64,000 nt of DNA from Flavobacterium paronense (GCF_030409795.1 NZ_JAUFQN010000019.1:1984001-2048000); one strand, 5' to 3'; counted from the first letter of the stretch, positions 42,670-51,617 are shown. A program made the numbers and translations. The notes: generated by a model from the sequence alone, not told the origin.

Positions 42670-43508
42670 TTTATAATTTCATCTGCTTGTTTTCTATCAT
42701 TTAAAAGTTTTTCTGAATTTTCAGAACTTTTTTTGTCAAGCTCAAGATAAATCTTTTTAATGTTGTCTTTATTTTTAACTAGTAAATGACTAAGAATTTC
42801 GCCTTTTTTTGTTGCACTTATGCTGCTCCAGTCTTTTATGTTTATTATTTCCTCAAGTAGAAAAACTTGTAATGAAGTATCAACAATGCTTGATTTCTGT
42901 TTAGTGTTTTTAAGTTTATTAATTTGCTCTTTACAAAAATCTATTTGTGTCTTTATGGTATAATATTTTACCCATAAACTTAAAATCTCTTTGGGAACAT
43001 CTGACATTTCAATATCTGATGTTAAATACTTCTGAATAAAAGCACTTTCTCCATTGAGAATATCAATAATTAATTCCTCCCAATTTTTATATCCATTAAA
43101 CTCTTTTATTTCGGCATAGATTAGATACTCTGGTTCATTTTTAACTTGTGAGTATAAATCTTTGTGTTTCTTTTCTAAATATTTTATTTTTTCAATATTT
43201 TCAATTCGTCCCTCTAAATTGGTTAAAATCTTGTTTAAATCAAATTGCGTGTCCGTTGCTACAACTTCAACAAAAAAATGAATGGAAGTATATATTTCTT
43301 TTAAAATGTCTTGATTTATATGATACTCTTTTGCTCCTAATGTTATCATAGTATCAAATTCTATTGAATCAGTTTTCACATTGTCAATAAAAATTTCATC
43401 TTCAATAAAAACATTTTGCAAAATGAGATTTTCTATATTTGAAAGCCCTAATTCTTCGAGCTTAAATTTCTTTACAAATTTTCTGTTTTCTATATCTTCG
43501 TAATCCAT
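42654..43508 (-). CDS. Hypothetical Lys/Glu-rich protein of the island
   Basis: A 284-residue soluble protein starting MDYEDIENRKFV. It is rich in Lys, Glu, Ile and Asn, with likely coiled coils around 110-150 and 195-225. No domain recognised. It sits alone near the right end of the island, between an inverted repeat and the att side, a common place for accessory or defence genes. I use the start at 43508; an upstream in-frame ATG at 43595 would add a low-complexity leader. Confidence 0.65.
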   Translation of the reverse strand: MDYEDIENRKFVKKFKLEELGLSNIENLILQNVFIEDEIFIDNVKTDSIEFDTMITLGAKEYHINQDILKEIYTSIHFFVEVVATDTQFDLNKILTNLEGRIENIEKIKYLEKKHKDLYSQVKNEPEYLIYAEIKEFNGYKNWEELIIDILNGESAFIQKYLTSDIEMSDVPKEILSLWVKYYTIKTQIDFCKEQINKLKNTKQKSSIVDTSLQVFLLEEIINIKDWSSISATKKGEILSHLLVKNKDNIKKIYLELDKKSSENSEKLLNDRKQADEIIKKLLG

Positions 43509-43633
43509 TATTATTTTTATGTAGATTATCTTAGTATCTATTTTGTTCTTTTCAATCCAAAAATAAACTTTTATACTTTCAATTTTATAAAACAAAAATT
43601 AATCAAGCTTACTATTTGACTGAATTAATCAAT

Positions 43634-43704
43634 ATCGGACAATAATAGAAAAAGAAATTAAAAAACTGAATATTTTTTTTAAAATTGGGACAACCGTCGG
43701 ACAA
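43634..43704. repeat. Candidate integrase arm sites, right end
   Basis: TTGGGACAA (43685-43693) and GTCGGACAA (43696-43704) repeat with the same 11-bp period as at the left end; a third variant, ATCGGACAA, lies at 43634-43642. Confidence 0.55.
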
Positions 43705-43710
43705 GAAGAG

Positions 43711-43754
43711 AATAAAAAAACCGTAAACACTTATTTATAAGTCGTTTACGGTTT
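43711..43754 (-). terminator. tRNA-Ser terminator supplied by the island
   Basis: AAACCGTAAAC (43718-43728) pairs with GTTTACGGTTT (43744-43754), with inner ACTTAT/ATAAGT, and a minus-strand U run. The island thus brings a replacement for the terminator displaced to 16489-16516. Confidence 0.75.
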
Positions 43755-43758
43755 AGTG

Positions 43759-43775
43759 TTGCGGAGAAAGAGGGA
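43759..43775. repeat. Right attachment site within tRNA-Ser 3' end
   Basis: Identical to 16519-16535. It includes the acceptor stem 3' strand and part of the T-arm of the tRNA, so insertion leaves the tRNA gene intact. Confidence 0.88.
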
Positions 43776-43846
43776 TTCGAACCCCCGGACCTGTGACAGT
43801 CAACAGTTTTCAAGACTGCCGCATTCGACCGCTCTGCCATTTCTCC
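43762..43846 (-). tRNA. tRNA-Ser (anticodon TGA)
   Basis: An 85-nt class II tRNA on the minus strand: acceptor GGAGAAA pairs with TTTCTCC, the discriminator is G, anticodon TGA at 43812-43810 sits in CTTGAAAA, there is a long variable arm (about 14 nt), and the T-loop is GGTTCGAATCC. CCA is not encoded. Reads UCA and related serine codons. Its 3' end is the island attachment site. Confidence 0.95.
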
Positions 43847-44109
43847 AGTTTGAGCGTACATTAATTTCTTAATGCGAGTGCAAATATAATAACCTTTTAT
43901 TGATTGCAAAAAGTTTTTCAGTAAAAAATAAAGTTATTTTTTAATAAACTAGCTATTCGATTAAAATAGTGATAATTATCCAATGCAAAATCAGTTGCAA
44001 GAAGCATCTAAACATACTACAATTTATAAAATTCAGTTAAAGTTGTCAATTATCAAAAAAGACACATAAAAAAGATATATTTTTAAAACTTAAAAATAAT
44101 TAATACAAC
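43847..44109. other. Intergenic region between tRNA-Ser and the M1 peptidase
   Basis: Divergent promoters are expected here (tRNA on minus, peptidase on plus). The best plus-strand box is a 7-of-8 TATATTTT near 44073. No repeat or hairpin of note. Confidence 0.35.
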
Positions 44110-46356
44110 ATGATATTATCTTATTCAAAAATAAAATTAATAGCTTCACTTCTACTTGTGGCATCTGGATTGTATGCTCAAGAATCTCCAGCTATTTCCA
44201 ATTATGATTATCAAGTTGCATTTGGGAACAACTTCTATACAAAAACAAGCACAGAAACTCGATCTGCTGGCGGGCAACCTGGTCCTAAATATTGGCAAAA
44301 TAAAGCCAATTACGAACTAACTGCTAATCTGAATGAAAACAATAGTGAAATTACAGGAACAGAAATCCTTACTTACACTAACAATAGTCCAGACAAGCTA
44401 AACTTTTTATGGCTTAGCTTAGACCAAAACTTATTTAAAGCAGATTCACGAGGAAACGCTATCATTCCTTTATCAGGAAGTAGAAATGGTGCAGCGGGAG
44501 AAATACTTGATGGTGGTTTTAAAATAAAATCGGTTAATCTTCTTATTTCTAAAAAAGGAAAACTAGAAGAAGTTATTCCTCAATTTATAACTACCGATAC
44601 GCGGCTGCAAATTATTTTACCCGAAGCAATTACAGCAAATGGTGGTACTATTAAAATTAAAATAACATATTCGTTTATCTCTCCAAAATATGGTTCTGAT
44701 CGAATGGGCGTATTAGACACTAAAAATGGTAAGATATTTTCTATAGCACAATGGTATCCTAGAATGTGTGTTTATGATGATGTCAACGGATGGAACACTT
44801 TTCCCTACACTGGACCAGGAGAGTTTTATTTAGAATATGGTGATTTTGATATTAAAATTACCGCACCAGCTAGTCATATAGTTGTTTGCTCGGGCGAATT
44901 GGTCAATCCCGCTGAAGTTTATACCGCTGAACAACAACAACGATGGACTTTTGCCAAAAAAAGTGACAAAACTGTAGTAATTCGTTCTGCCGATGAAGTT
45001 ACAAACCAAGCTTCAAGACCAACGGGTAAAACATCACTCACGTGGCACTTTAAGATGATAAACTCTAGAGATGTTTCCTGGGCTTCCTCACCAGCTTTTA
45101 TAATTGATGCCGCTAGAATTAATTTGCCAAGTGGAAAAAAATCAGTAGCTGTAAGTGCTTATCCTATTGAAAGTAATAGTAGTAATGCATGGCAACGCTC
45201 AACAGAATATACTAAATCTTGTATTGAAAATTACTCCAAACGATGGTTTGAATTTCCATATCCTACAGCTATTAATGTAGCCAGTAATGTTAGCGGCATG
45301 GAATATCCGGGCATTGTATTTTGTGGTTATACTGACAGAGGGCCAAGCTTGTGGGGTGTTACTGATCATGAGTTTGGACATAGCTGGTTTCCAATGATAG
45401 TAGGTTCTAATGAGCGCTTATTTGCTTGGATGGATGAAGGGTTCAATACTTTTATTAATTCTTTAAGCGGAGTTGATTTTAATAATGGTGAATATAAAAG
45501 TGCCAAAAGCGATCTGCATAGAGAGGCTGATGATATTACGGCTCCCGAATTAGAAACCGTAATGAGTTCACCCGACAATATGAAAGAAAGTAATACCGGA
45601 ACTTTAAATTATTCAAAACCCGCTGAAGCCCTTGCTATATTAAGAGAACAGATTATAGGTATTGAAAGATTTGATAATGCTTTCAAAACTTATATTGCTC
45701 GTTGGGCATTTAAACACCCACAACCCGATGACTTTTTTAGAACTATGGAAAATGTGGCTGGCGAAAATTTGAATTGGTTTTGGCGAGGTTGGTTTGCCAA
45801 TAACTGGCGATTGGACCAAAGCATTCGTTCTATCATGTATCCTAAAAATGATCCTACACAAGGAGCCATTATAACTATTGACAACCTAGATAAAATGGTG
45901 ATGCCTGTTATTTTAGACATCAAAACCAAAAGCGGAACGGTTAGGAGAATTAAACTGCCTGTAGAAGTTTGGATGCGAAACACAAGTTGGAAATTCAAAT
46001 TAGATACCAACGAAGAAATTGAAAATATTACTCTTGACCCTGACCATGTTTTCCCAGATTATAATTCAAATAATAACACATGGTTTGCCAATAAAAGTTT
46101 ACTTGAAAAAGACATTATTTTAGCTGAATATACAGGTGTTTTTTTTAATCAGCAACTAGGATTTAAAGTAATAGTATCTGAATTAGATGAAAACTTAAAT
46201 GCTGCTTTAACCGATGGCAATTCGTTTAGGTTAAAACCATCTGGAAAGAACATTTTTAAATCAAATAGATTTGGCATTGAATTTCAATACAATGAAGCTA
46301 AAACGGAGTTTACTTTTATACAAAACGGAAAACCCTTTGTGATGACCAAGCAGTAA
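44110..46356 (+). CDS. Exported M1-family zinc metallopeptidase (aminopeptidase-like)
   Basis: A 748-residue protein with a signal peptide (1-23, LYAQ). The M1 zinc site is complete: His420-Glu421-x2-His424 (HEFGH) with Glu443 18 residues on (WMDEGFNTF). The substrate N-terminus motif GMEYPG lies upstream, as in M1 enzymes with a GxMEN variant. The N-terminal beta domain covers about 45-300. Exported relatives degrade peptides in the periplasm or outside. It stands alone, followed by a hairpin. Confidence 0.93.
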   Translation: MILSYSKIKLIASLLLVASGLYAQESPAISNYDYQVAFGNNFYTKTSTETRSAGGQPGPKYWQNKANYELTANLNENNSEITGTEILTYTNNSPDKLNFLWLSLDQNLFKADSRGNAIIPLSGSRNGAAGEILDGGFKIKSVNLLISKKGKLEEVIPQFITTDTRLQIILPEAITANGGTIKIKITYSFISPKYGSDRMGVLDTKNGKIFSIAQWYPRMCVYDDVNGWNTFPYTGPGEFYLEYGDFDIKITAPASHIVVCSGELVNPAEVYTAEQQQRWTFAKKSDKTVVIRSADEVTNQASRPTGKTSLTWHFKMINSRDVSWASSPAFIIDAARINLPSGKKSVAVSAYPIESNSSNAWQRSTEYTKSCIENYSKRWFEFPYPTAINVASNVSGMEYPGIVFCGYTDRGPSLWGVTDHEFGHSWFPMIVGSNERLFAWMDEGFNTFINSLSGVDFNNGEYKSAKSDLHREADDITAPELETVMSSPDNMKESNTGTLNYSKPAEALAILREQIIGIERFDNAFKTYIARWAFKHPQPDDFFRTMENVAGENLNWFWRGWFANNWRLDQSIRSIMYPKNDPTQGAIITIDNLDKMVMPVILDIKTKSGTVRRIKLPVEVWMRNTSWKFKLDTNEEIENITLDPDHVFPDYNSNNNTWFANKSLLEKDIILAEYTGVFFNQQLGFKVIVSELDENLNAALTDGNSFRLKPSGKNIFKSNRFGIEFQYNEAKTEFTFIQNGKPFVMTKQ

Positions 46357-46380
46357 ATTGAAATACAAATTTAAATAAAG

Positions 46381-46402
46381 CTGTCCCAAAATATCGGGAC
46401 AG
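46381..46402 (+). terminator. Probable terminator of the M1 peptidase gene
   Basis: CTGTCCC (46381-46387) pairs with GGGACAG (46396-46402), followed by a modest ATTTAT tail. The following 170 bases up to the YegP gene hold no other clear feature. Confidence 0.5.
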
Positions 46403-46571
46403 ATTTATCTAAATGATGCAACATAAAAGTAAACTAGGTAAGTAAGGGACAGTCTCAATATCCAACGCTTGATAAAAGTTGCAATCAATTTAACCCTAAA
46501 CCAAAATAATAACCATTTTTTCAAGTCACTTACCTAGAGAACTCCATTTGGGGCAAACGGGTTTCAGTATG

Positions 46572-46928
46572 TTAATTAGCGTATTGTAAAATTCGTTTGC
46601 TAGTCTTGTCCTCAGTAGCAGCTTCAACTGCATTGTTTTTTACCGATGCAATTCCTTTCTCGGTAGCAAAATCACTACCATATAGTTGGCTGGTGCCAAT
46701 AATTTGACCATTGCCTGCTTTTAGCGTAAAGTAATATTTGTTATTAACCGATTTGCACTTTTGAAATAGCACGTCATCCTGTGAATACCTTTTCACCGAT
46801 TGAATGCCGTTTTCACAATTTTCTTTGGTGGTATATCCTTCACTGGTGAGAATTACCAGACCATTATTTGACTTTAAATTAAATTGAAATTCTCCGTTAA
46901 GTCTTTTGGTGATTATAAATTTTCCCAT
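46572..46928 (-). CDS. YegP/DUF1508 family protein
   Basis: A 118-residue protein made of two tandem DUF1508 units (about 3-50 and 54-101), each with a FNLKSNNGLVILTSEGY-type strand pattern and a following helix. These small proteins are widespread, possibly stress-related, with no proven activity. It lies 26 bases after the soluble kinase gene on the same strand and may share its transcript. Confidence 0.85.
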   Translation of the reverse strand: MGKFIITKRLNGEFQFNLKSNNGLVILTSEGYTTKENCENGIQSVKRYSQDDVLFQKCKSVNNKYYFTLKAGNGQIIGTSQLYGSDFATEKGIASVKNNAVEAATEDKTSKRILQYAN

Positions 46929-46954
46929 CGTATGCTTATTTATTATTTTATAAT

Positions 46955-47704
46955 TTAATTGCTAAAGTGTATTTTAAAAGTACTTCCTGCTCCTACTTTA
47001 CTTTCCACACTAACGCTTCCATTCATGGCTTCTATTTGGTATTTTGAAATGTATAATCCAAAGCCTTTGGCCTCTTCATGCTGATGAAACGTTTTGTACA
47101 AGCCAAATAAAGAATGGCCATACCGGTCTAAATCAATGCCTAATCCGTTATCGGTAATGGCTAAAACCTTTTTCCCATTCTCGGTTAAAAAAGTAAACTC
47201 CACTACAGGCGGTCTGTCCTGATGTGCATATTTTATGGCGTTGGTAGTGAAATTCAGTAATATGCTTTCTAAATATGCCTGATTAAAATTCACAAAGACA
47301 TCATCGGGCACTTTGTTTATAAATGTTAGCTGGTGTTCGTTTTTACAGCCAATAATAAGCTGTCGCACTTTTTCTAAATTCTGATTCAAATTCAACCTTT
47401 CTTTGATCACTTCGGCATTGCTCTCTATAGTAACCAACTTAAATAAATCGGTTATCGTTTGGTTCAAACCATCGGAAACTGTGCGTAAATGTGAGAGTGT
47501 CTTTTTGTTTTCAATAGAATCATCTTCATAATCCATAACGTCTAACAGCAACTTAAAATTTGCCGTATGCGAATTTAAATTATGAGAAATAGTATAAAAC
47601 AAATTCAACAGCCGACTATTGTAGGCTCTATAAGCTTCTACTCTATCTATCAAATCTAATTTTTGTTCTTTCAGAGTAGTGCTATAGGTATTTGTGTCAT
47701 TCAT
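46955..47704 (-). CDS. Soluble histidine kinase without sensor domain
   Basis: A 249-residue kinase: a short N-terminal coiled segment, an H-box FYTISHNLNSH with His41, then a HATPase_c domain (about 130-249) with N-box NFTTNAIKYA, DNGLGID (G1) and KGFGLYISK (G2). No membrane helix or PAS domain. Input must come through a partner protein or its short N-terminus. Its promoter carries one copy of the composite GTAGTACAT operator and a perfect TATATTTG box at 47745-47752. Confidence 0.9.
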   Translation of the reverse strand: MNDTNTYSTTLKEQKLDLIDRVEAYRAYNSRLLNLFYTISHNLNSHTANFKLLLDVMDYEDDSIENKKTLSHLRTVSDGLNQTITDLFKLVTIESNAEVIKERLNLNQNLEKVRQLIIGCKNEHQLTFINKVPDDVFVNFNQAYLESILLNFTTNAIKYAHQDRPPVVEFTFLTENGKKVLAITDNGLGIDLDRYGHSLFGLYKTFHQHEEAKGFGLYISKYQIEAMNGSVSVESKVGAGSTFKIHFSN

Positions 47705-47744
47705 TAGCGTGTACTTTATTCAATTGTTTTTTAACATATCAATA

Positions 47745-47752
47745 CAAATATA
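47745..47752 (-). promoter_or_regulatory. -7 box of the soluble kinase gene
   Basis: TATATTTG on the minus strand, a perfect TAnnTTTG match 40 bases before the start codon. The composite operator begins 23 bases upstream of it, replacing a clear -33 element. Confidence 0.6.
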
Positions 47753-47774
47753 ATTTCAACGAAATCAATAACTT

Positions 47775-47812
47775 GTAGTACATTCGAAATCATTTCGTAG
47801 AATTGTTTCTAC
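47775..47812. promoter_or_regulatory. Composite operator copy 1 (GTAGTACAT plus GTAGAA-N4-TTCTAC)
   Basis: GTAGTACATT begins at 47775 and the palindrome GTAGAATTGTTTCTAC at 47797, a 22-bp offset. The segment between is itself a small palindrome (CGAAAT-C-ATTTCG). The same two parts with the same offset occur at 50563-50600. Confidence 0.6.
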
Positions 47813-47923
47813 AAAAAATCGTTTAAAGAATGAATGAAATAGGTTATCAGAAAGCATAAAACCAAAAGCCAATACTAGCAAGTATTTACTATCTAAGGTG
47901 TTATGAAAAAAGGGGTTTACTGC

Positions 47924-48574
47924 CTATTTGCTTTCCTCAAAATAGAGTTGGAAAAGTTCTATCAATGAGGCTAAATTGTCGATGCCCAACTTTTCGAATA
48001 CTCTGTTTTTAAAAGTACTTACTGTCGTTTTTTTAATCTGTAGTAATTCTGAAATCTCTAAATTGCCATAGCCTTTGATTAGTAATCGAGCAACTTCAAC
48101 TTCTCTAACAGAGAGTTTTTCTAATGGGTTAACGGGTGTTTTTGAGATATAGGAATCTAAAATTCGGTCTTTGATGGTTTGGGTAACATATTTCCCGGTT
48201 CCAATCATGCTCTTCACAGCCAGCTTTATTTCTTCCTCGGTGCATCCTTTGTTTAAGTAACCCGAAGCTCCGGCATTGAGATAGCGCATCGCATAAATAC
48301 TTTCATCAAAAGCAGTAAAGATTAGAATTTTAATATCGGGCTGAATAGTTTTCACTTCAGGAATGATGTTTATACTATTGCCATCGGGGAAGTTAATATC
48401 TAAAATCAGTAAGTCTAACTTGGTTTCTTTGACTACTTTGAGCGTGTCTTTGAAAGTTCCGGCGGTATGTATTTTAGCATTTACAAACAACTCTTTAACC
48501 ACTAACGAAATGCCTTGTCTGACAACACTATGGTCGTCTGCAATTAAAAAAGTATAGTTGTTTGCTATTTTCAT
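47924..48574 (-). CDS. LuxR/NarL-type response regulator
   Basis: A 216-residue regulator: receiver domain (1-125; acidic Asp13/Asp14, phosphoacceptor Asp59 in LLILDINFP, Lys near 109) and a C-terminal GerE/LuxR helix-turn-helix (about 148-210, LSVREVEVARLLIKGYGNLEISELLQIKKTTVSTFKNRVFEKL). It lies 24 bases after the membrane kinase gene. It is the only DNA-binding protein of this three-gene cluster and the natural candidate to bind the composite operators flanking it. Confidence 0.93.
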   Translation of the reverse strand: MKIANNYTFLIADDHSVVRQGISLVVKELFVNAKIHTAGTFKDTLKVVKETKLDLLILDINFPDGNSINIIPEVKTIQPDIKILIFTAFDESIYAMRYLNAGASGYLNKGCTEEEIKLAVKSMIGTGKYVTQTIKDRILDSYISKTPVNPLEKLSVREVEVARLLIKGYGNLEISELLQIKKTTVSTFKNRVFEKLGIDNLASLIELFQLYFEESK

Positions 48575-48598
48575 GGGTTGGTTTTTTGGCTTAATTGG

Positions 48599-50314
48599 TT
48601 ATTCGGCTTGTGTTAGTATCAGGTTGAATGTTACTTTGGTTCCTTTTCCGGTGTTACTTTCAACAGTGATTTTTCCGTCGAACAATTCGATAATCTCTTT
48701 ACATATATTCAGCCCCAAACCAACTCCTAAATCATTCACTTTCTCTGAAACCGTACCCTGATAATAGGACTCAAATATATTTTGCAAATCGTCGGTAGCA
48801 ATTCCTATGCCATTGTCCGATATAACAACAGCAAGGTTCATCTCATATTCCGAAAGCTCTTTCAGCATAGTACTGACGTTAATGCGTCCGTTTTCGGTAA
48901 ATTTATTAGCATTGCCAATTAGGTTATAAAACAGCTGATGAATCTTTGCAGCGTCAGAATAAACCACCGTATCCTCTTTTATATTTGAGACCAGCTTTAA
49001 AGTATTTCCTTTGACTTCTGCTAAAGATGTCATCGAATGTACTATCTGATAAATTTCATCCTTCAGATTTATATTCCTGCACTTTAAGCTTGGCTCATGG
49101 TTTTCCTCTTTTGAGTATTCCAAAATCTGATTGGATAACAACAATAAGGAATTAGTAGTAAACTCTATCGATTTGAAGGTTTCTTTGAGGGCCGCATCTT
49201 TTGAGGAAGCACTTGCCTTTTTGCTATACATTCCGATGATACTCAACGGAGAACGAATCTCATGGCTTATCATTCCTGTAATTCGGTTTTTAAACTGCAA
49301 GCTTTGACGGATTTTGGCTGTAGCCAATGTCAATCGGTTTTCGTATTCAAAAGCCACGTGGGTAAAATTGAAAAGGATTACCGAAACTACTAGCATTAGC
49401 AGTATCAGCAAAACAATGCTATAACTTCTGACGGCTTTGTTGGACTTGTATTGGTCTTCCAACTGTTGTGCATCGGGTTGTAGTAAATGAGTCCCATTTG
49501 AATAATCATTCATGGTTTGGGTTAACGCTAACAACTGGTTGTTGAGTTCCATTAACTTTACATCATTTTTTCTCAAGTTAGCAAAAGACTCTTTTAATTT
49601 GGCAAACTCATTAGCATAATACTTATTGGTAATGGTAACTACATTAGCCATTTGCTCTTCGATATCGCCCGTAGTTACTTTGTCTTTGTACTGCATAGTA
49701 ACTACCGTATTCACATACTCCTTTTGTACATTAACGCGATTGGCAATAGCATCGCCTAATCTGGAGAACAATCCTTTTTGACTGGCGCTATCTACCTTTA
49801 CATAAGAATCGGTTTTGACATCATCGAGGAACTTTTTGGTACCAAAGGCTTCGAACTTAAATGCCTTAGGAAAATCATTTTTGTATTGACTTGATTGCTT
49901 TTCGATAACAGAATCTATAGCCGATTTTACTCTCAAAATATCGGCTTGTGTTTTAGTCTTCTTTTTTAAGAGTGCAGTGGTGTTTTTATTGTCATCGTTT
50001 TCCAGACGCAAACTGCTAATCAAAGCACTTACTTCGTTTAGGTTGGCAGCATAGTTTTTTAAAGATGTTGCATCTTTGTTGGTTATATAGGTATTAAAAT
50101 AGCCCTGAGACTTAACCAACGAACTATTTAAACGACTCATTCTGCCCGCAGAAGCCATATTCTCAAAAGCTTCGGAAAGTTTGGTTTCGTTGTACCAAGT
50201 TACAATAGCGATAACTTGTAATAAGATAATACTGGACAATAAGGTGTAGTGAACTACTTTTCTATGCTCAAACTTTAATTGTTTCAAGTAAATGAAATTT
50301 GCTGTTATCTTCAT
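48599..50314 (-). CDS. Membrane sensor histidine kinase with periplasmic helical domain
   Basis: A 571-residue kinase starting MKITANF: a first membrane helix (about 23-42), a long helical extracytoplasmic domain (about 43-275), a second helix (about 280-300), HisKA with His351 (ISHEIRSPLS) and HATPase_c (about 440-565) with ISDNGIGIA and GVGLGLNI. The all-helical input domain resembles four-helix-bundle sensors. I chose 50314 over 50335 as start; both are in frame. It partners the LuxR-type regulator and perhaps the soluble kinase. Confidence 0.9.
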   Translation of the reverse strand: MKITANFIYLKQLKFEHRKVVHYTLLSSIILLQVIAIVTWYNETKLSEAFENMASAGRMSRLNSSLVKSQGYFNTYITNKDATSLKNYAANLNEVSALISSLRLENDDNKNTTALLKKKTKTQADILRVKSAIDSVIEKQSSQYKNDFPKAFKFEAFGTKKFLDDVKTDSYVKVDSASQKGLFSRLGDAIANRVNVQKEYVNTVVTMQYKDKVTTGDIEEQMANVVTITNKYYANEFAKLKESFANLRKNDVKLMELNNQLLALTQTMNDYSNGTHLLQPDAQQLEDQYKSNKAVRSYSIVLLILLMLVVSVILFNFTHVAFEYENRLTLATAKIRQSLQFKNRITGMISHEIRSPLSIIGMYSKKASASSKDAALKETFKSIEFTTNSLLLLSNQILEYSKEENHEPSLKCRNINLKDEIYQIVHSMTSLAEVKGNTLKLVSNIKEDTVVYSDAAKIHQLFYNLIGNANKFTENGRINVSTMLKELSEYEMNLAVVISDNGIGIATDDLQNIFESYYQGTVSEKVNDLGVGLGLNICKEIIELFDGKITVESNTGKGTKVTFNLILTQAE

Positions 50315-50562
50315 TTGATTTAAACGTACAAGCACGTAAAAACCGAAAATAACTCAGATTATAAAATAAAAAATCATCATAAAAACTAATTTACCGCAAT
50401 ACCATTGTAGTACATAAATAATTTTATAATGTTAAAAGAGACTTGGGGATATCTTTTAATTTTATCAAGTGAATCTAAAAAAACACTCAACACTATTTCT
50501 TCTATTTTTTAATTTAGTAGAGAAATACTAGGCAAATTTAGTATTCTTGGAGACAAATCAAC

Positions 50563-50600
50563 GTAGTACATTACAAATATTTGTGTAGAATAAATTCTAC
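50563..50600. promoter_or_regulatory. Composite operator copy 2
   Basis: GTAGTACATT from 50563, palindrome GTAGAATAAATTCTAC from 50585: the same 22-bp offset as copy 1, with ACAAATATTTGT between. An AATATTTG near-match to a -7 box lies inside. Located between the membrane kinase start and the terminator at 50641. Confidence 0.6.
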
Positions 50601-50640
50601 ATCAGTCTCTTTTCATTAAGAACCAACACGTCTTAAAATA

Positions 50641-50680
50641 AACAAAGCTGAATCAATTCAGATTCAGCTTTGTTTTTATG
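50641..50680 (+). terminator. Strong intrinsic terminator without an upstream gene
   Basis: AACAAAGCTGAATC (50641-50654) pairs perfectly with GATTCAGCTTTGTT (50661-50674), with TTTTTAT tail. Only the composite operator lies upstream on this strand, so it may end a short RNA of roughly 60-80 nt. Confidence 0.75.
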
Positions 50681-51038
50681 TACTATAGTCTTCTGATTAT
50701 CAAAGACTATTATTCCTAATTCTTTATTATTCCAGTATTTTAGCTCTATAATAAGCGGTTTTAAAAAAAATGTTATAGAAATCATCTCATTCAAAAATGG
50801 TATTTGGTTGCCTATAAAAGTGAACAAACCGCAATAAATGGAAAAAATAGGCATTTGGCTCTTGTCCTGGTATCAAGTAACCGCTAAATATAAAAGAGGA
50901 AAATCAATGACGCAACGAATACATATCTTGTATCATTTTGATAATAATGATAAAGTAGATCAAGTAAGTCAATAGCTGGACAGAGTACCCATAAATGAGG
51001 CGATACCCAAAAAATAATAAATCAAAAACTTATAGAAA

Positions 51039-51066
51039 AACAGCACTTAAGAGTGTTGTTTTTTTT
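51039..51066 (+). terminator. Intrinsic terminator
   Basis: AACAGCACT (51039-51047) pairs with AGTGTTGTT (51052-51060, one G-U pair), followed by T6 and G. It lies 52 bases before the membrane-protein gene and insulates it from upstream transcription. Confidence 0.75.
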
Positions 51067-51118
51067 GTAACTTTAATTAGTAAAATTTATAAATGTTCCA
51101 CTTAAAAATGCAACTATT

Positions 51119-51490
51119 ATGAAAGAAACTATACATTGGACACGTGTTCTTTATATTACTGGTGTCGTTGGGCTTATAATTGGTATAATAGACCCTTTAG
51201 AAGGTGCTGTTATAATCCTAATTGGTAGTGTGTTAATTGCATTAGCCACCTATTTAACAAAAGACAAACATTACAAGCTATTTTCGGTTACATTGATAAT
51301 GATTATCATTGGTATTTTTTTCTTATTTTACTTATCATCTCTCGGTGGCTTTGGTGGTACTTCTAAACTTTCATGGTGGTGGGGGTTACTAATCCTTCCT
51401 TACCCTATAGGTTGGTTAATTTCCATAATTACATTAATTGTTAGAATGGTTAGAAAAATAAAGTTGCCAAACTTGAATAAGAACCCATAA
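51119..51490 (+). CDS. Small four-helix membrane protein, unknown function
   Basis: A 123-residue protein with four hydrophobic helices (about 10-28, 30-47, 53-70, 84-108) and a basic C-terminus (RMVRKIKLPNLNKNP). A glycine-rich loop (GGFGGTSK) precedes the last helix. I recognise no family with confidence. It stands alone between a terminator and the hemN promoter. Confidence 0.65.
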   Translation: MKETIHWTRVLYITGVVGLIIGIIDPLEGAVIILIGSVLIALATYLTKDKHYKLFSVTLIMIIIGIFFLFYLSSLGGFGGTSKLSWWWGLLILPYPIGWLISIITLIVRMVRKIKLPNLNKNP

Positions 51491-51553
51491 ATAATCTCCC
51501 TTAAAATCTTGAATACATAAATTTCATTATAGGTAGGTAGTTTTTTTTCCTGT

Positions 51554-51597
51554 ATGACAATTGTCATTTATTACCTTAAAAAGGTGCATTACTTTTG
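51554..51597 (+). promoter_or_regulatory. Fnr-type operator and -7 box of hemN
   Basis: ATGACAATTGTCAT (51554-51567), a perfect palindrome within TATGA-N6-TCATT, and a perfect TAnnTTTG box TACTTTTG (51590-51597). Operator and box centres are 33 bp apart, a class II activator position. hemN is a classical anaerobic Fnr target. Confidence 0.78.
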
Positions 51598-51617
51598 GTA
51601 TCAAGAAAAGGTGCATT

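Larger units (their letters stand above)
16519..43775. mobile_element. 27-kb tRNA-Ser-integrated genomic island (integrase, type III R-M, metal resistance, replication module)
   Basis: The borders are an identical 17-bp sequence, TTGCGGAGAAAGAGGGA, at 16519-16535 and 43759-43775. The right copy is the 3' end of an intact tRNA-Ser gene. A tyrosine integrase sits just inside the left end, and GTCGGACAA direct repeats lie inside both ends. No relaxase, type IV secretion, or transposase gene is visible, so the element is integrative but not self-conjugative on this evidence; mobilisation by another element or phage is possible. It carries an iteron cluster and helicase-like gene suggesting replication after excision. 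Confidence 0.88.
50315..51118. other. 800-base non-coding region with operators and two plus-strand terminators
   Basis: Contains GTAGTACAT at 50407-50415, the composite operator copy 2 (50563-50600), a hairpin terminator at 50641-50680 and another at 51039-51066. A 45-codon plus-strand ORF (50838-50975) and a 73-codon minus-strand ORF lack family features and I do not call them. The two terminators on a strand without an upstream gene suggest one or two small transcripts. Confidence 0.5.

Noticed and set aside
50633..50854. Minus-strand ORF of 73 codons
   Set aside because: Its C-terminus is formed by the arms of an intrinsic terminator hairpin and it shows no family features.
50838..50975. 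Plus-strand ORF of 45 codons starting MEKIGIWLLSW
   Set aside because: No clear promoter or family; could be real but the evidence is too thin to annotate.
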